Part shown: positions 54,416 to 63,496 of the stretch, one piece after another
How the letters are laid out: the number at the start of each line of letters is the position of its first letter
How positions within the stretch are numbered: the stretch's first letter is position 1
Assembly: GCA_000438195.1 (NCBI GenBank)
Contig: FR903053.1
Coordinates: 1 to 64,000, forward strand
DNA from: Mycoplasma sp. CAG:776
GTDB taxonomy: Bacteria > Bacillota_I > Bacilli_A > RF39 > UBA660
Length of the DNA stretch: 64,000 nucleotides
Direction: 5' to 3'
Made by a program: the position numbers and the translations under genes
The notes under the pieces: generated by a model
Database searches by the model: none
The model's input: the letters and a program-made list of their open reading frames with translations, nothing else
What the model was told of the DNA's origin: nothing

Positions 54416-54485
54416 CTTACATTTTTTTCTTTCCAAATTAAATACTCAATGGTATAATATTTTTTGTAGTAGAAAGGCAGTAAAA

Positions 54486-57017
54486 ATGAAGAGAGATGAA
54501 GTAAATAGGGCAGAATTAAGTCCAATGATGAAACAATATATGGAGATAAAGGATAGTTATCCAGAAGAATTGCTTTTTTTTCGTTTAGGAGATTTTTATG
54601 AACTATTCTTTGAAGATGGGATTATTGCTTCAAGAGAATTGGAGCTTACTTTAACAGGGAAGAATGCTGGTTTGAAAGAAAGAATTCCAATGTGTGGTGT
54701 TCCTTTTCATAGTGTATCACCCTATATAGAAAAATTAATAGAAAAAGGTTATAAAGTTGCAATATGTGAGCAATTGGAAGATCCAAAGGCTGTAAAAGGA
54801 ACAGTTAAAAGAGGGGTAGTAGAAGTAATTTCTAAGGGAAGTGTAGTTAATTTAGAGAGTTTAAATGAACATGATAATAATTATATTGGCAGTTTAATTG
54901 ATTTAAATTATCTTTACTTGCTTACTTATGCCGATATCTCAACAGGAGAATTAAAGAGTCTTAGTATATCTCATCATAAAGAAGAATTAATTAATGAAAT
55001 ACTCCATTTGAATATGAAAGAGGTCATTTTAGAAAATAATAGTGATGCAGAGTTTATTCATTTGCTTACAAACACTTATGGAATACAAGTATCAATTAGT
55101 AGTGAGTATTTAACAGAAGGGTATGAATCTTTAATTAATTCGGTAGAAGATGTAAGGATTAAACAGGGAATCCGCCATTTACTCTATTATTTAGTAGTTA
55201 GAGAATTAAAAGATTTACATCATATTTCTAGTGTAGAAATCGTTAATAAAAATCATTTTTTAGAAATGGATGTTCATACAGTACGTAACTTAGAATTAGT
55301 GGAAACGTTGCGTTTAAAAGAGAGAACGTATTCTCTTTTGTGGCTTCTTGATAAAACTAAAACTGCGATGGGTTCGAGAAAAATTAAAGCTTGGCTTACT
55401 AATCCTTTAAGAGAAAAGAAAGATATATTAGAACGTTATCAAAAAATAGAGATTTTTAATAATCAATTTATGCAAAAAGATGAATTAAGAGATTTACTTT
55501 TTCAAGTGTATGATTTGGAACGTTTGTGTGCTAAAGTTATTTGTGGAAATCTAAATGCTAGAGATTTACTTCAAATAAAAAATTCTTTAAGTGTGTTACC
55601 TAGAGTTAAGGATCTTATTTGCGAATTAAAATTAGATTATACTTTAAATACGCATGATGAGTTATATGAATTATTAGAGAATAGTATATATGAAAATCCA
55701 CCTATTAGTATTAAAGAAGGATTTTTAATCAAAGATGGTTACAATCATGAATTAGATGAACTTAAAAGTATTCGCTCTGGTGGTAAAGATTTTATTGCTG
55801 AATTTGAAGCAAAATTAAAAGAATCTACGGGTATTAAAAATTTAAAAGTTGGCTTTAATCGTGTATTTGGGTATTATATTGAGGTTTCAAAGGGACAAGT
55901 AGAGAATGTTAGTGCATCTTGGGGATGGGAGAGACGACAAACTCTAACGAATTATGAAAGATATATTTCACCAGAGTTAAAGGAAAAAGAAGCTTTAATT
56001 TTAAATGCTGAAGAAAAGATTTTTGAATTAGAATATGAGTTATTTAATGAAATACGGAATCGAGTAAAAGATGAAATATTAGAAATTAAAAAGACTGCTG
56101 ATGTAATTAGTGAGATAGATGCTTTAATTTCTCTATCTGTTTGTAGTGAAGAATATAATTTAGTAAAACCAGAATTAAATGAAGAAGGAAAAATAGAAAT
56201 TATAGAGGGTAGACATCCAGTAATTGAAAAAGTTAGCAAAGAAGCATATGTTCCTAATGATATTTTAATGGATACATCAATAGATGTTTTATTAATTACA
56301 GGGCCTAATATGAGTGGTAAATCCACTTATATGAGAGAGTTGGCAATCATTGTTATTATGGCTCAAATGGGTTCTTTTGTTCCCGCTAAGTCTGCTAGTT
56401 TACCTATTATTGATAAGATATTTACAAGAATTGGGGCTAGTGATGATTTAGTAAGTGGGGAATCTACTTTTATGGTAGAAATGAAAGAAGCTCAAAATGC
56501 TTTAGTACATGCAACAAGAAATAGTCTTATTTTGTTTGATGAATTAGGTAGAGGAACAGCTACTTATGATGGAATGAGTTTGGCACAAGCTATTTTAGAG
56601 TATGTTGCCAAAAATATTAAATGTAAAACTTTATTTTCTACGCATTATCATGAACTTACTAGTTTAGATCAAGAATTTTTAAATGTTAAAAATGTTCATG
56701 TGGCAGCTAAAGAAGAAGGAAATATGATTACTTTCTTACATAAAGTTCAAGATGGACCTGCTGATAAGAGTTATGGTATTCATGTTGCTAGACTTGCTCG
56801 TATGCCGGAGGATTTACTTATGCGAGCTCAAACTATTTTGGATGGTTATGAAAAGGGAGAAAAGAAGATTTATCAAGAAGAAAATAAACAATTATCGATG
56901 GTTTTTGAGGAACCAAAAGCCGATTTGTTAAGAGAAAGAATGAAAGAAATAGATCCTTTGCATATTACGCCAATGGAAGCAATGAACTTACTATTTGAGT
57001 TAAAAGAATTAGAATAG
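54486..57017 (+). CDS. mutS: DNA mismatch repair protein MutS
   Basis: 843 aa, full length. The mismatch-binding domain carries LGDFYELFFEDG (Phe-x-Glu equivalent) near 36. The ATPase has GPNMSGKSTYM (about 605) and FDELGRGTATYDG (about 684), then STHYHELT. The C-terminal helix-turn-helix ends at 843. mutL is not in the window. A terminator follows. Confidence 0.97.
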   Translation: MKRDEVNRAELSPMMKQYMEIKDSYPEELLFFRLGDFYELFFEDGIIASRELELTLTGKNAGLKERIPMCGVPFHSVSPYIEKLIEKGYKVAICEQLEDPKAVKGTVKRGVVEVISKGSVVNLESLNEHDNNYIGSLIDLNYLYLLTYADISTGELKSLSISHHKEELINEILHLNMKEVILENNSDAEFIHLLTNTYGIQVSISSEYLTEGYESLINSVEDVRIKQGIRHLLYYLVVRELKDLHHISSVEIVNKNHFLEMDVHTVRNLELVETLRLKERTYSLLWLLDKTKTAMGSRKIKAWLTNPLREKKDILERYQKIEIFNNQFMQKDELRDLLFQVYDLERLCAKVICGNLNARDLLQIKNSLSVLPRVKDLICELKLDYTLNTHDELYELLENSIYENPPISIKEGFLIKDGYNHELDELKSIRSGGKDFIAEFEAKLKESTGIKNLKVGFNRVFGYYIEVSKGQVENVSASWGWERRQTLTNYERYISPELKEKEALILNAEEKIFELEYELFNEIRNRVKDEILEIKKTADVISEIDALISLSVCSEEYNLVKPELNEEGKIEIIEGRHPVIEKVSKEAYVPNDILMDTSIDVLLITGPNMSGKSTYMRELAIIVIMAQMGSFVPAKSASLPIIDKIFTRIGASDDLVSGESTFMVEMKEAQNALVHATRNSLILFDELGRGTATYDGMSLAQAILEYVAKNIKCKTLFSTHYHELTSLDQEFLNVKNVHVAAKEEGNMITFLHKVQDGPADKSYGIHVARLARMPEDLLMRAQTILDGYEKGEKKIYQEENKQLSMVFEEPKADLLRERMKEIDPLHITPMEAMNLLFELKELE

Positions 57018-57023
57018 TTTTTG

Positions 57024-57048
57024 AGCATATTTTTTCATATGCTTTTTC
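57024..57048 (+). terminator. Intrinsic terminator
   Basis: AGCATAT and ATATGCT stem, 6-nt loop and T run. Confidence 0.8.
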
Positions 57049-57049
57049 T

Positions 57050-57078
57050 TTGCCTTGAAAACTTAGAGAAAGTATAAT
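57050..57078 (+). promoter_or_regulatory. SigA-type promoter of the nusB operon
   Basis: TTGCCT and TATAAT with a 17-nt spacer, 22 nt before the nusB start. Confidence 0.65.
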
Positions 57079-57099
57079 ATAATTAGAAAGGTGATTTAC

Positions 57100-57492
57100 A
57101 TGGCAACACGTAGTGAGTTGAGAGAAAAAATAATGATTATCTTATATCAATATGATTTAATGAAAAGTAATGATTTAGATTGTGATATAGAAGAAATTAT
57201 GCAGGATAATATGGATGTAGAAAATGATTTTGTTAAAGATATGGTATATGGAGTAATTACTTATCAAGAAGAGCTAGACAAAATAGCAGATAATAAAATG
57301 AAAGATTGGAATATTAAAAGAATTGATAAAACAGGAGCTGCTATTCTTCGTTTAGCTTTGTATGAGCTTCGTTATACTGATACACCTTCTGTGGTAGTTA
57401 TTAATGAAGCAGTAGAGCTTGCTAAAAAATATAGTGATGATGCAGTAAGAAAAATTATTAATGCAGTTTTAGATCAGATTATTAAGGAATAG
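57100..57492 (+). CDS. nusB: Transcription antitermination factor NusB
   Basis: 130 aa all-helical protein. RSELREKIMIILYQYDLM at the N-terminus and VVINEAVELAKKYSDDAVRKIINAVLDQI at the end are typical. It joins NusE in rRNA antitermination. AAAGGTGAT precedes the ATG at 57100. First gene of an operon that leads to xseAB. Confidence 0.93.
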   Translation: MATRSELREKIMIILYQYDLMKSNDLDCDIEEIMQDNMDVENDFVKDMVYGVITYQEELDKIADNKMKDWNIKRIDKTGAAILRLALYELRYTDTPSVVVINEAVELAKKYSDDAVRKIINAVLDQIIKE

Positions 57493-57493
57493 T

Positions 57494-58237
57494 ATGTTAA
57501 AGTTGTTAGAAGAAGATCAAAATGTGATTCGACATTTGGGATATCCTAAAATTGTAAAATTAAGTATTGGTTCATTTATGATTAAAATGGTTACTGCTAA
57601 AACTGGCTTTTTAGAGGTAATTGGTCCCTATTTAGGAAGACAAATGGGACTTGAAGTACCAGTTAATCATCTCGTTTTAATAGATCAAGATTATTATATT
57701 TTAAGTGAAGATTTAAATCAAAAAGGAAATTTTCTTTCTGCTTCTCAGATGTTTCATATGGATGAAGACAGTATTTCTTTATTAAATATTCTAAATTTAT
57801 TGAAGAAAAATAATATGGAAAGTAATGAAATTAATGTGATAAAAATGTATTTATTTGATATATTTTTTCATAATCTAGATAGAAGACTTGATAATTGGGG
57901 ATTTCTTGATCATCATATTGTTATGTTTGATTATGATTGTATGTTTGGTGATGATATTGAAAAAAGTGGTTTATATTTTAAAAATTGTTTATCTATGGAA
58001 AAGGATTTAGAATTATTTTTAAAAGAAGCAGAAGAAAAATATATTTTATTATTTGAATATTATTATACTTTATTTGCTCCAGAACAATTTAATCAAATAA
58101 TAAAGCATATGGCTAGTCAACTGGGAATAGATTTTTTAGTTCAAGAAGAAATTATTAATTTGTATTTGCAACATTATCAAAAAATAAGAAATATTTATGA
58201 AATTTTCACTAGAAAAGGAGAAAAATATGCAAGATAA
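57494..58237 (+). CDS. Small HipA-like kinase-fold protein
   Basis: 247 aa. The C-terminal kinase half shows a HipA-type catalytic loop FHNLDRRLDNWGFL (near 130) and a metal-site VMFDYDCMF. The N-terminal region is short and lacks the HipA N-domain, so it is at most a minimal HipA/CotH-like kinase. It sits between nusB and xseA, where folD is often found, and overlaps xseA by 11 bp. No HipB antitoxin is adjacent. Substrate unknown. Confidence 0.65.
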   Translation: MLKLLEEDQNVIRHLGYPKIVKLSIGSFMIKMVTAKTGFLEVIGPYLGRQMGLEVPVNHLVLIDQDYYILSEDLNQKGNFLSASQMFHMDEDSISLLNILNLLKKNNMESNEINVIKMYLFDIFFHNLDRRLDNWGFLDHHIVMFDYDCMFGDDIEKSGLYFKNCLSMEKDLELFLKEAEEKYILLFEYYYTLFAPEQFNQIIKHMASQLGIDFLVQEEIINLYLQHYQKIRNIYEIFTRKGEKYAR

Positions 58238-59564
58238 ATATATTAAAATAAGTGATTTGAATAATTATATAAAAAGTATATTTGATGAAAATCCTTATTT
58301 GAAAAAAGTTTATTTGCGGGGGGAAATATCTAATTTTAAAAATCATACGAGAGGACATCTTTATTTTACTTTAAAAGATGATATTTCAAGAATTAGTGCT
58401 GTTATGTTTTATTCGAGTGCTATTACTTTAAATTTTAAACCAGAAGATGGAATGAATGTTTTAGTTGAAGGTAGGATTTCTTGTTATCCAACAGCAGGTA
58501 CTTATCAAATTTATGTTGATAAGATGGAAGTGGATGGTCTTGGAGCTTTATATATTGAATTTGAAAAGTTAAAAGAAAAATTGTCAAAGGAAGGTTTATT
58601 TTCTGATATTCATAAAAAGCCAATACCTAGAATACCTAAAAGAATAGGTATTATTACTGCTCCAACGGGTGCGGCAATTAAAGATATTTTATCAACAATT
58701 GGTAGAAGATTTCCCATATGTGAAACTATTTTATTTCCGGCTTTAGTCCAAGGTCGAGATGCTGCTCCAGATATCGTTAGACAGATTAAAGAAGCGGATA
58801 GTGGAAAATACGATTTAGATGTTTTAATTGTTGGACGTGGGGGCGGCTCAATTGAAGACTTGTGGGCTTTTAATGAAGAGATGGTTGCAAGAGCTATATT
58901 TGATGCGAAAACACCAATTATAAGTGCTGTTGGTCATGAAATTGATTTTACGATTGCTGATTTTGTAGCAGATCTTCGTGCTCCAACACCTACAGGTGCA
59001 GCTGAAATGGCTGTTCCAACCGTCTTGGAAATGAACCAAATGTTAGATTCTTATAAAATTCGTTTGAATGAATTTATGGGAAATATGATTCATAAAAGTC
59101 GGTTGAGATTAGATAGTGTTAGAAATTCTTATATTTTGAAGAATCCACTTTCATTATATGAGATAAAAGAGCAAAAATTAGATAATATGATTGATGTTTT
59201 AAATAATTTTATGATAAAAAGATTAGAAAATTATCAGTTACAATTAAATCATGTTAAAAGTTCTTATATTTTAAAAGAACCTATGAAGTTATTTGCGAGT
59301 CAAGAAGAAAAAGTTTTGTTTTATGAAAAAAGTTTATATAGTAATATAAGAAATATTATTTTGAAAAGCGATCATCGGTATAAAATGCTTGTCAATACTT
59401 TAAAATTAGTGAATCCTTTGGGAATTTTGGAAAAAGGCTATTCTTTGGTAAAAAAAGAGGATGAAATTATAAGGAGTAGTGAACAATTAAAAGTAAATGA
59501 TAAAATTAAACTTCGTTTTCATAAAGGAAATGTAGAAGCAATTGTAGAAAGTATTGAAAATTAA
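58227..59564 (+). CDS. xseA: Exodeoxyribonuclease VII large subunit
   Basis: 445 aa. N-terminal OB fold (VYLRGEISNFKNHTRGHLYF), then the catalytic core with GIITAPTGAA, VGRGGGSIEDLWAFN, SAVGHEIDFTIADFVAD and RAPTPTGAAE, then long coiled-coil repeats (SYILKNPL and SYILKEPM). It degrades single-stranded DNA with XseB. AAGGAG precedes the ATG at 58227. Confidence 0.96.
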   Translation: MQDKYIKISDLNNYIKSIFDENPYLKKVYLRGEISNFKNHTRGHLYFTLKDDISRISAVMFYSSAITLNFKPEDGMNVLVEGRISCYPTAGTYQIYVDKMEVDGLGALYIEFEKLKEKLSKEGLFSDIHKKPIPRIPKRIGIITAPTGAAIKDILSTIGRRFPICETILFPALVQGRDAAPDIVRQIKEADSGKYDLDVLIVGRGGGSIEDLWAFNEEMVARAIFDAKTPIISAVGHEIDFTIADFVADLRAPTPTGAAEMAVPTVLEMNQMLDSYKIRLNEFMGNMIHKSRLRLDSVRNSYILKNPLSLYEIKEQKLDNMIDVLNNFMIKRLENYQLQLNHVKSSYILKEPMKLFASQEEKVLFYEKSLYSNIRNIILKSDHRYKMLVNTLKLVNPLGILEKGYSLVKKEDEIIRSSEQLKVNDKIKLRFHKGNVEAIVESIEN

Positions 59565-59589
59565 TTAAATGATATAGGAGGAAGATAAA

Positions 59590-59805
59590 ATGGAAAAATC
59601 ATTTGAAGATGCATTAAAAGAATTAGAGGTTATTGTAAAAGAATTAGAATTAGGTAATGTAGAACTAGATGGAGCAATTGATAAGTATACGGAAGCGATG
59701 AAACTTGCGAAATATTGTAGTGAAAAACTTAATAGTGCTACTGAAAGAGTTAATAAAATTTTGAATGAAAATAAAGAATTAGTCCAATTTAAAGTGGAGG
59801 AGTAG
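59590..59805 (+). CDS. xseB: Exodeoxyribonuclease VII small subunit
   Basis: 71 aa. SFEDALKELEVIVKELELGN and LDGAIDKYTEAMKLAKYCSEKL are the XseB family pattern. AGGAGGA lies before the ATG. Directly after xseA, as expected. Confidence 0.95.
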   Translation: MEKSFEDALKELEVIVKELELGNVELDGAIDKYTEAMKLAKYCSEKLNSATERVNKILNENKELVQFKVEE

Positions 59806-59806
59806 T

Positions 59807-61228
59807 ATGAGTGAGATTAAAGATATCACTAGTAGAGATGTGGATTTTGCTTCTTGGTATACGGATGTTTGCGTAAAAGCTGGGTTGGTTGATTATTCAA
59901 GTGTGAAAGGAAGTATGATTATTTGCCCTTATGGTTATGCTATTTGGGAAAATATGCAGAAAATACTCGATCAAAAATTTAAAGAAACAGGGCATGAAAA
60001 TGTTCAAATGCCAATGTTTATTCCAGAAAGTTTACTAAATGTTGAAAAAGAACATGTAATTGGTTTTGCACCAGAAGTAGCTTGGGTTACTCATGGTGGA
60101 AGTGAAAAGTTAGAAGAACGTTTATGTGTTCGGCCAACTAGTGAAGTATTATTTTGTGATTATTATAAGAAAATTATTAAGTCTTATAGAGATTTGCCTA
60201 AACTTTATAATCAATGGTGTACAATTGTGAGATGGGAAAAAACAACTAGACCATTTTTGCGTAGTAGAGAAATTTTGTGGCAAGAAGGTCATACGATGCA
60301 TGCAACAGAAAAAGAAGCAAAGGAAGAGACCTTAAGAATGCTTCATATTTATGAAGATTTTCAAAGAAATGTTTTAGCTATTCCGGTTATTGTTGGAAAG
60401 AAAACAGAAAAAGAAAAATTTGCTGGGGCTGTAGCTTCTTATTCTTTAGAAGCTATGATGTATGACGGGGTTGCTTTGCAAAATGGTACTAGTCATTATT
60501 TTGGTAATGGTTTTGCGAAAGCTTTTGATATTCAATTTTTAAATCAAGATAATAAACTGGAAACTCCTTATCAAACTAGTTGGGGTGTTACAACAAGAAT
60601 GATAGGTGCTTTAATTATGGTTCATGGTGATGATCGAGGATTAGTTCTTCCTCCTAATATTGCTCCTATCCAAGCAATTGTTATTCCGATAGGAAAAGAT
60701 GAAGAAATAGCAGGAGTAGTAGATTCTCTTTCTTCTTCTTTAAAAGAAAGAAATATATCTTATAAAATAGATAATTCTAATAAAACACCAGGATTTAAAT
60801 TTGCAGAAGCAGAAGTAAAGGGTTATCCCGTACGAATTGAAATTGGGAAAAGAGATTTAGAAAATAATTGTGTTACCGTTGTTAGAAGAGATACTTTAGA
60901 AAAGTATCAGGTATCAATTATTGAAGTTGCTTCTTTTATTAAAAATTTATTTGGTGAGATTCAACAAAATATGTATGATAAAGCTTTAAAAAGAAGAGAT
61001 TCTATGATAAATGATGCAAATAACTGGGAGGAATTTACTGATATTGCTAAAAATAAACCTGGATTTATTAAAGCAAATTGGTGTGGTGATGAAGCTTGTG
61101 AAAATAAAATAAAAGACCTCTTTAGCATGAAAAGTCGTTGTTTGATTGAAGATGAAGAGATTCATACAAATTGTGTTGTATGTGGAAAAAAAGCTAATTA
61201 TCGTCTTTATTTTGGTAAACAATACTAA
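59807..61228 (+). CDS. proS: Prolyl-tRNA synthetase, type 3 (archaeal/eukaryal style)
   Basis: 473 aa. Class II core motifs: RPTSEVLFCDY, WEKTTRPFLRSREILWQEGHT and GTSHYFGNGFAKAFDI. An anticodon-binding domain (about 285-390) and a C-terminal Cys-rich zinc domain (CGDEACENKI, CVVCGKK) mark it as ProS3, without the bacterial editing insertion. It charges tRNA-Pro. Starts 2 bp after xseB. Confidence 0.96.
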   Translation: MSEIKDITSRDVDFASWYTDVCVKAGLVDYSSVKGSMIICPYGYAIWENMQKILDQKFKETGHENVQMPMFIPESLLNVEKEHVIGFAPEVAWVTHGGSEKLEERLCVRPTSEVLFCDYYKKIIKSYRDLPKLYNQWCTIVRWEKTTRPFLRSREILWQEGHTMHATEKEAKEETLRMLHIYEDFQRNVLAIPVIVGKKTEKEKFAGAVASYSLEAMMYDGVALQNGTSHYFGNGFAKAFDIQFLNQDNKLETPYQTSWGVTTRMIGALIMVHGDDRGLVLPPNIAPIQAIVIPIGKDEEIAGVVDSLSSSLKERNISYKIDNSNKTPGFKFAEAEVKGYPVRIEIGKRDLENNCVTVVRRDTLEKYQVSIIEVASFIKNLFGEIQQNMYDKALKRRDSMINDANNWEEFTDIAKNKPGFIKANWCGDEACENKIKDLFSMKSRCLIEDEEIHTNCVVCGKKANYRLYFGKQY

Positions 61229-61306
61229 TTTTCCAAATACTGGTTATAACCAATTATTGTTATCTTTAAAACTATAAATTTATCCATACTATTAATGGTG
61301 ATTAGT

Positions 61307-62272
61307 ATGAAAAAGTTTATAGTTTTTTTATGTATCCTCCTTATGTCGCCGCTCAGTGTATTTGCTTATTCTTCTAAAGTTATTTTAGGTGGAGAAACAA
61401 TTGGAATTGATATTCAAAGTAATGGAGTTATGATTATTGGTTTTTATAAGATTAATGGAAAATACCATAAATCTGATTTAGTAGAAGGAGATATTATTAC
61501 TAAGGTAGAAAATGATGAAGTTTTATCTATTGAAGATCTAACTGCATCTTTGGAAGAATATGTTAATCAAGATGAAATTGAAATTACTTATTTACATGGC
61601 GATAAAGAGAAAAATACTAGTATTCAGTTATTTTTGGAAAATGGAGTTTATAAAACCGGATTATATGTGAAAGATGGAGTAACTGGTATTGGGACATTGA
61701 CTTTTATAGATCCGTCTACAAATATTTATGGGGCTTTAGGTCATGAAGTTTTAGAAAGTAATACTTCTAAGATTATTGAGGTAAAAACAGGTTCTATCTT
61801 CCGAAATGAAATTACAGATATTAATGCTAGTAGTAATGGCTCCCCAGGTAGTAAAAATGCTAAATTTTATTATGATACGGTTTATGGTGATATTGATAAA
61901 AATACGAAATATGGTATTTATGGAACTTATACTGATACCTATGATGAAAGTGATTTAATTGAAGTTGCAACTAGTGATGAGGTAAAAGTGGGTAAGGCTA
62001 CTATTTATACAGTACTTGAAGATGAAACAGTAGAAGAATTTGAAATTGAAATTACTAAAATTAATGAGAATAGTGAAATTAAAAATATTTCTTTTGAAAT
62101 AACTGATGAAGAATTATTGAATGTTACCGGAGGAGTGATTCAAGGAATGAGTGGTTCCCCAATTGTTCAAAATGGTAAATTAATTGGAGCGGTAACTCAT
62201 GTGGTAACTGATAATGTAACAACTGGTTATGGACTCTTTATTACAACTATGTTAGAAGAAAGTGAAAAATAA
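61307..62272 (+). CDS. spoIVB: SpoIVB peptidase (S55)
   Basis: 321 aa, shorter than the 426 aa of B. subtilis. A signal helix (about 1-18) is followed by a PDZ domain (about 28-110) and the S55 protease with H146 (GALGHEV) and S284 (GMSGSPIV). It is made in the forespore and cleaves SpoIVFA to activate SigK. Key evidence that the organism sporulates. The ATG at 61307 follows GGTGAT. Confidence 0.95.
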   Translation: MKKFIVFLCILLMSPLSVFAYSSKVILGGETIGIDIQSNGVMIIGFYKINGKYHKSDLVEGDIITKVENDEVLSIEDLTASLEEYVNQDEIEITYLHGDKEKNTSIQLFLENGVYKTGLYVKDGVTGIGTLTFIDPSTNIYGALGHEVLESNTSKIIEVKTGSIFRNEITDINASSNGSPGSKNAKFYYDTVYGDIDKNTKYGIYGTYTDTYDESDLIEVATSDEVKVGKATIYTVLEDETVEEFEIEITKINENSEIKNISFEITDEELLNVTGGVIQGMSGSPIVQNGKLIGAVTHVVTDNVTTGYGLFITTMLEESEK

Positions 62273-62284
62273 ACTTTCTTTTTT
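62256..62284 (+). terminator. Intrinsic terminator
   Basis: AAGAAAGT and ACTTTCTT form an 8-bp stem overlapping the stop codon, with a T run; just upstream of repeat copy 2. Confidence 0.75.
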
Positions 62285-62289
62285 CAATT

Positions 62290-62312
62290 GCAATTCCATG
62301 GTTTAACAAAAT
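62290..62312. repeat. 23-bp repeat, copy 2
   Basis: Identical to 45870-45892. TTAACA inside it (62303-62308) and TATGAT 16 nt further could drive the Rpn gene. Confidence 0.8.
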
Positions 62313-62365
62313 CCGGCAAAGGAATATGATAAGATAACATTTATTCTTAGAGAAGGGAGGATTTT

Positions 62366-63229
62366 ATGAATACTAAGATAAATGTTACATTATCTGATGA
62401 TATATGTTTTAAGTATATTTTTAGTAAAGAAGAAATATTAAAAGATTTCTTAAACTCTTTTTTTCAGTTTATAAGAGAAAAGAAAAAAGTAGTAAAGGTA
62501 AGAGCTAGTAGTAATGTACCGATATATGGAGATAAGTATCATTATAAAGTATATTACGGTGATGCGTTAGTGTGGTTAGATACCGGAGAAGTAGTAGCTG
62601 TAGAGATGTATCGAAAGTTTGGGAGTATGGAATATAAGAAGAGTTTAGCTTATATTACAAGATTATATTCGAATCAATATGATAGAGGAAAGAAATATGA
62701 TGAAGGAAGAAAAGTAATTGGAATTAATATCATTGAAAATAATTATCAAAGGAACAATGCATTTCTAGTAAATGATTATGGATTTGTTAATAAGTTTAAT
62801 TATGGAAAAGTGGGAATTGAAGAGTTAGAGATGTATAATGTAAGGCTTGATTTAGTAAGGGAAAAAGTATATAATGTAGAAGAAGAGAGATTTATTAAAT
62901 GGTTAAAACTAATAAGGGGAGGAGAGATAGAAGAGATGAAGAAGATAGCTAATCAAGAAAAAGAGATGGAAGATGCCGTAAGATTTATGGAGGAATTTTT
63001 AGCAGATGAAGAGATACGAAATGTATATGATAAGATAGTCGATGTAGAAAGAAACGCAAGAGAAGAAGGAGAAGAAAAAGGCTTAAAAAAAGGTGAAAAG
63101 AATGGAATAATAAAAACTGCTAAAAATATGTTAAAGAAAGACTTTTCTTTTGAAGAAATATCTGAGATTACAAATTTAACATTTGATGAAATTGCAGCTT
63201 TAAAAGGAGGAGGTTCTCATATTAATTGA
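62366..63229 (+). CDS. Rpn-family recombination-promoting nuclease / PD-(D/E)XK transposase-like protein
   Basis: 287 aa. The N-terminal DDICFKYIFSKEEILKDFLNSF and the nuclease core (ALVWLDTGEVVAVEMYRKFG) match the PDDEXK_2/Rpn family. The C-terminus has a lysine-rich heptad segment (EEGEEKGLKKGEKNG) and a small Ile-rich helix bundle, usual for Rpn. Codons are richer in GGA, ATA and AGA than in its neighbours, which suggests horizontal acquisition. AAGGGAGG precedes the ATG. Confidence 0.85.
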   Translation: MNTKINVTLSDDICFKYIFSKEEILKDFLNSFFQFIREKKKVVKVRASSNVPIYGDKYHYKVYYGDALVWLDTGEVVAVEMYRKFGSMEYKKSLAYITRLYSNQYDRGKKYDEGRKVIGINIIENNYQRNNAFLVNDYGFVNKFNYGKVGIEELEMYNVRLDLVREKVYNVEEERFIKWLKLIRGGEIEEMKKIANQEKEMEDAVRFMEEFLADEEIRNVYDKIVDVERNAREEGEEKGLKKGEKNGIIKTAKNMLKKDFSFEEISEITNLTFDEIAALKGGGSHIN

Positions 63230-63239
63230 GAACTTTTTT
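63213..63239 (+). terminator. Intrinsic terminator
   Basis: GTTCTC and GAGAAC stem across the stop codon of the Rpn gene, followed by six T. Confidence 0.75.
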
Positions 63240-63242
63240 AAT

Positions 63243-63273
63243 AAAAAAACTAAAAACTTTTATGTTTTTAGTT
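63243..63273 (-). terminator. Terminator of the tRNA-Asn transcript
   Basis: AACTAAAAAC and GTTTTTAGTT form a 10-bp perfect stem, with a T run on the minus strand. Confidence 0.75.
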
Positions 63274-63286
63274 AAATTCTAAATAA

Positions 63287-63362
63287 TGGCGCTCGTTGTA
63301 GGACTCGAACCTACGACCTAACGGTTAACAGCCGTGCGCTCTACCGACTGAGCTAAACGAGC
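63287..63362 (-). tRNA. tRNA-Asn (GTT)
   Basis: The minus strand gives a 7-bp acceptor stem GCTCGTT / AACGAGC, D arm AGCTCAGTCGGTAGAGC, anticodon loop CTGTTAA, T arm GTAGG TTCGAGT CCTAC and an encoded CCA. Confidence 0.96.
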
Positions 63363-63496
63363 AGTACTACTAAATTATAGTAAATATTATGCTAAATGTC
63401 AACAGTTTTATGTATTTTTTTTTAAGAAAAATTCTAGAATCTACCATTGTAAATTTTTTTAATAAATGATAAGATAATTTAGGAGTAGTGATTAAG

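Noticed and set aside
55952..56326. Minus-strand frame opposite mutS.
   Set aside because: It is a codon-bias shadow of the conserved MutS sequence, with no ribosome site.
57494..58237. HipBA toxin-antitoxin module.
   Set aside because: No HipB-like helix-turn-helix gene is adjacent and the HipA N-domain is missing.
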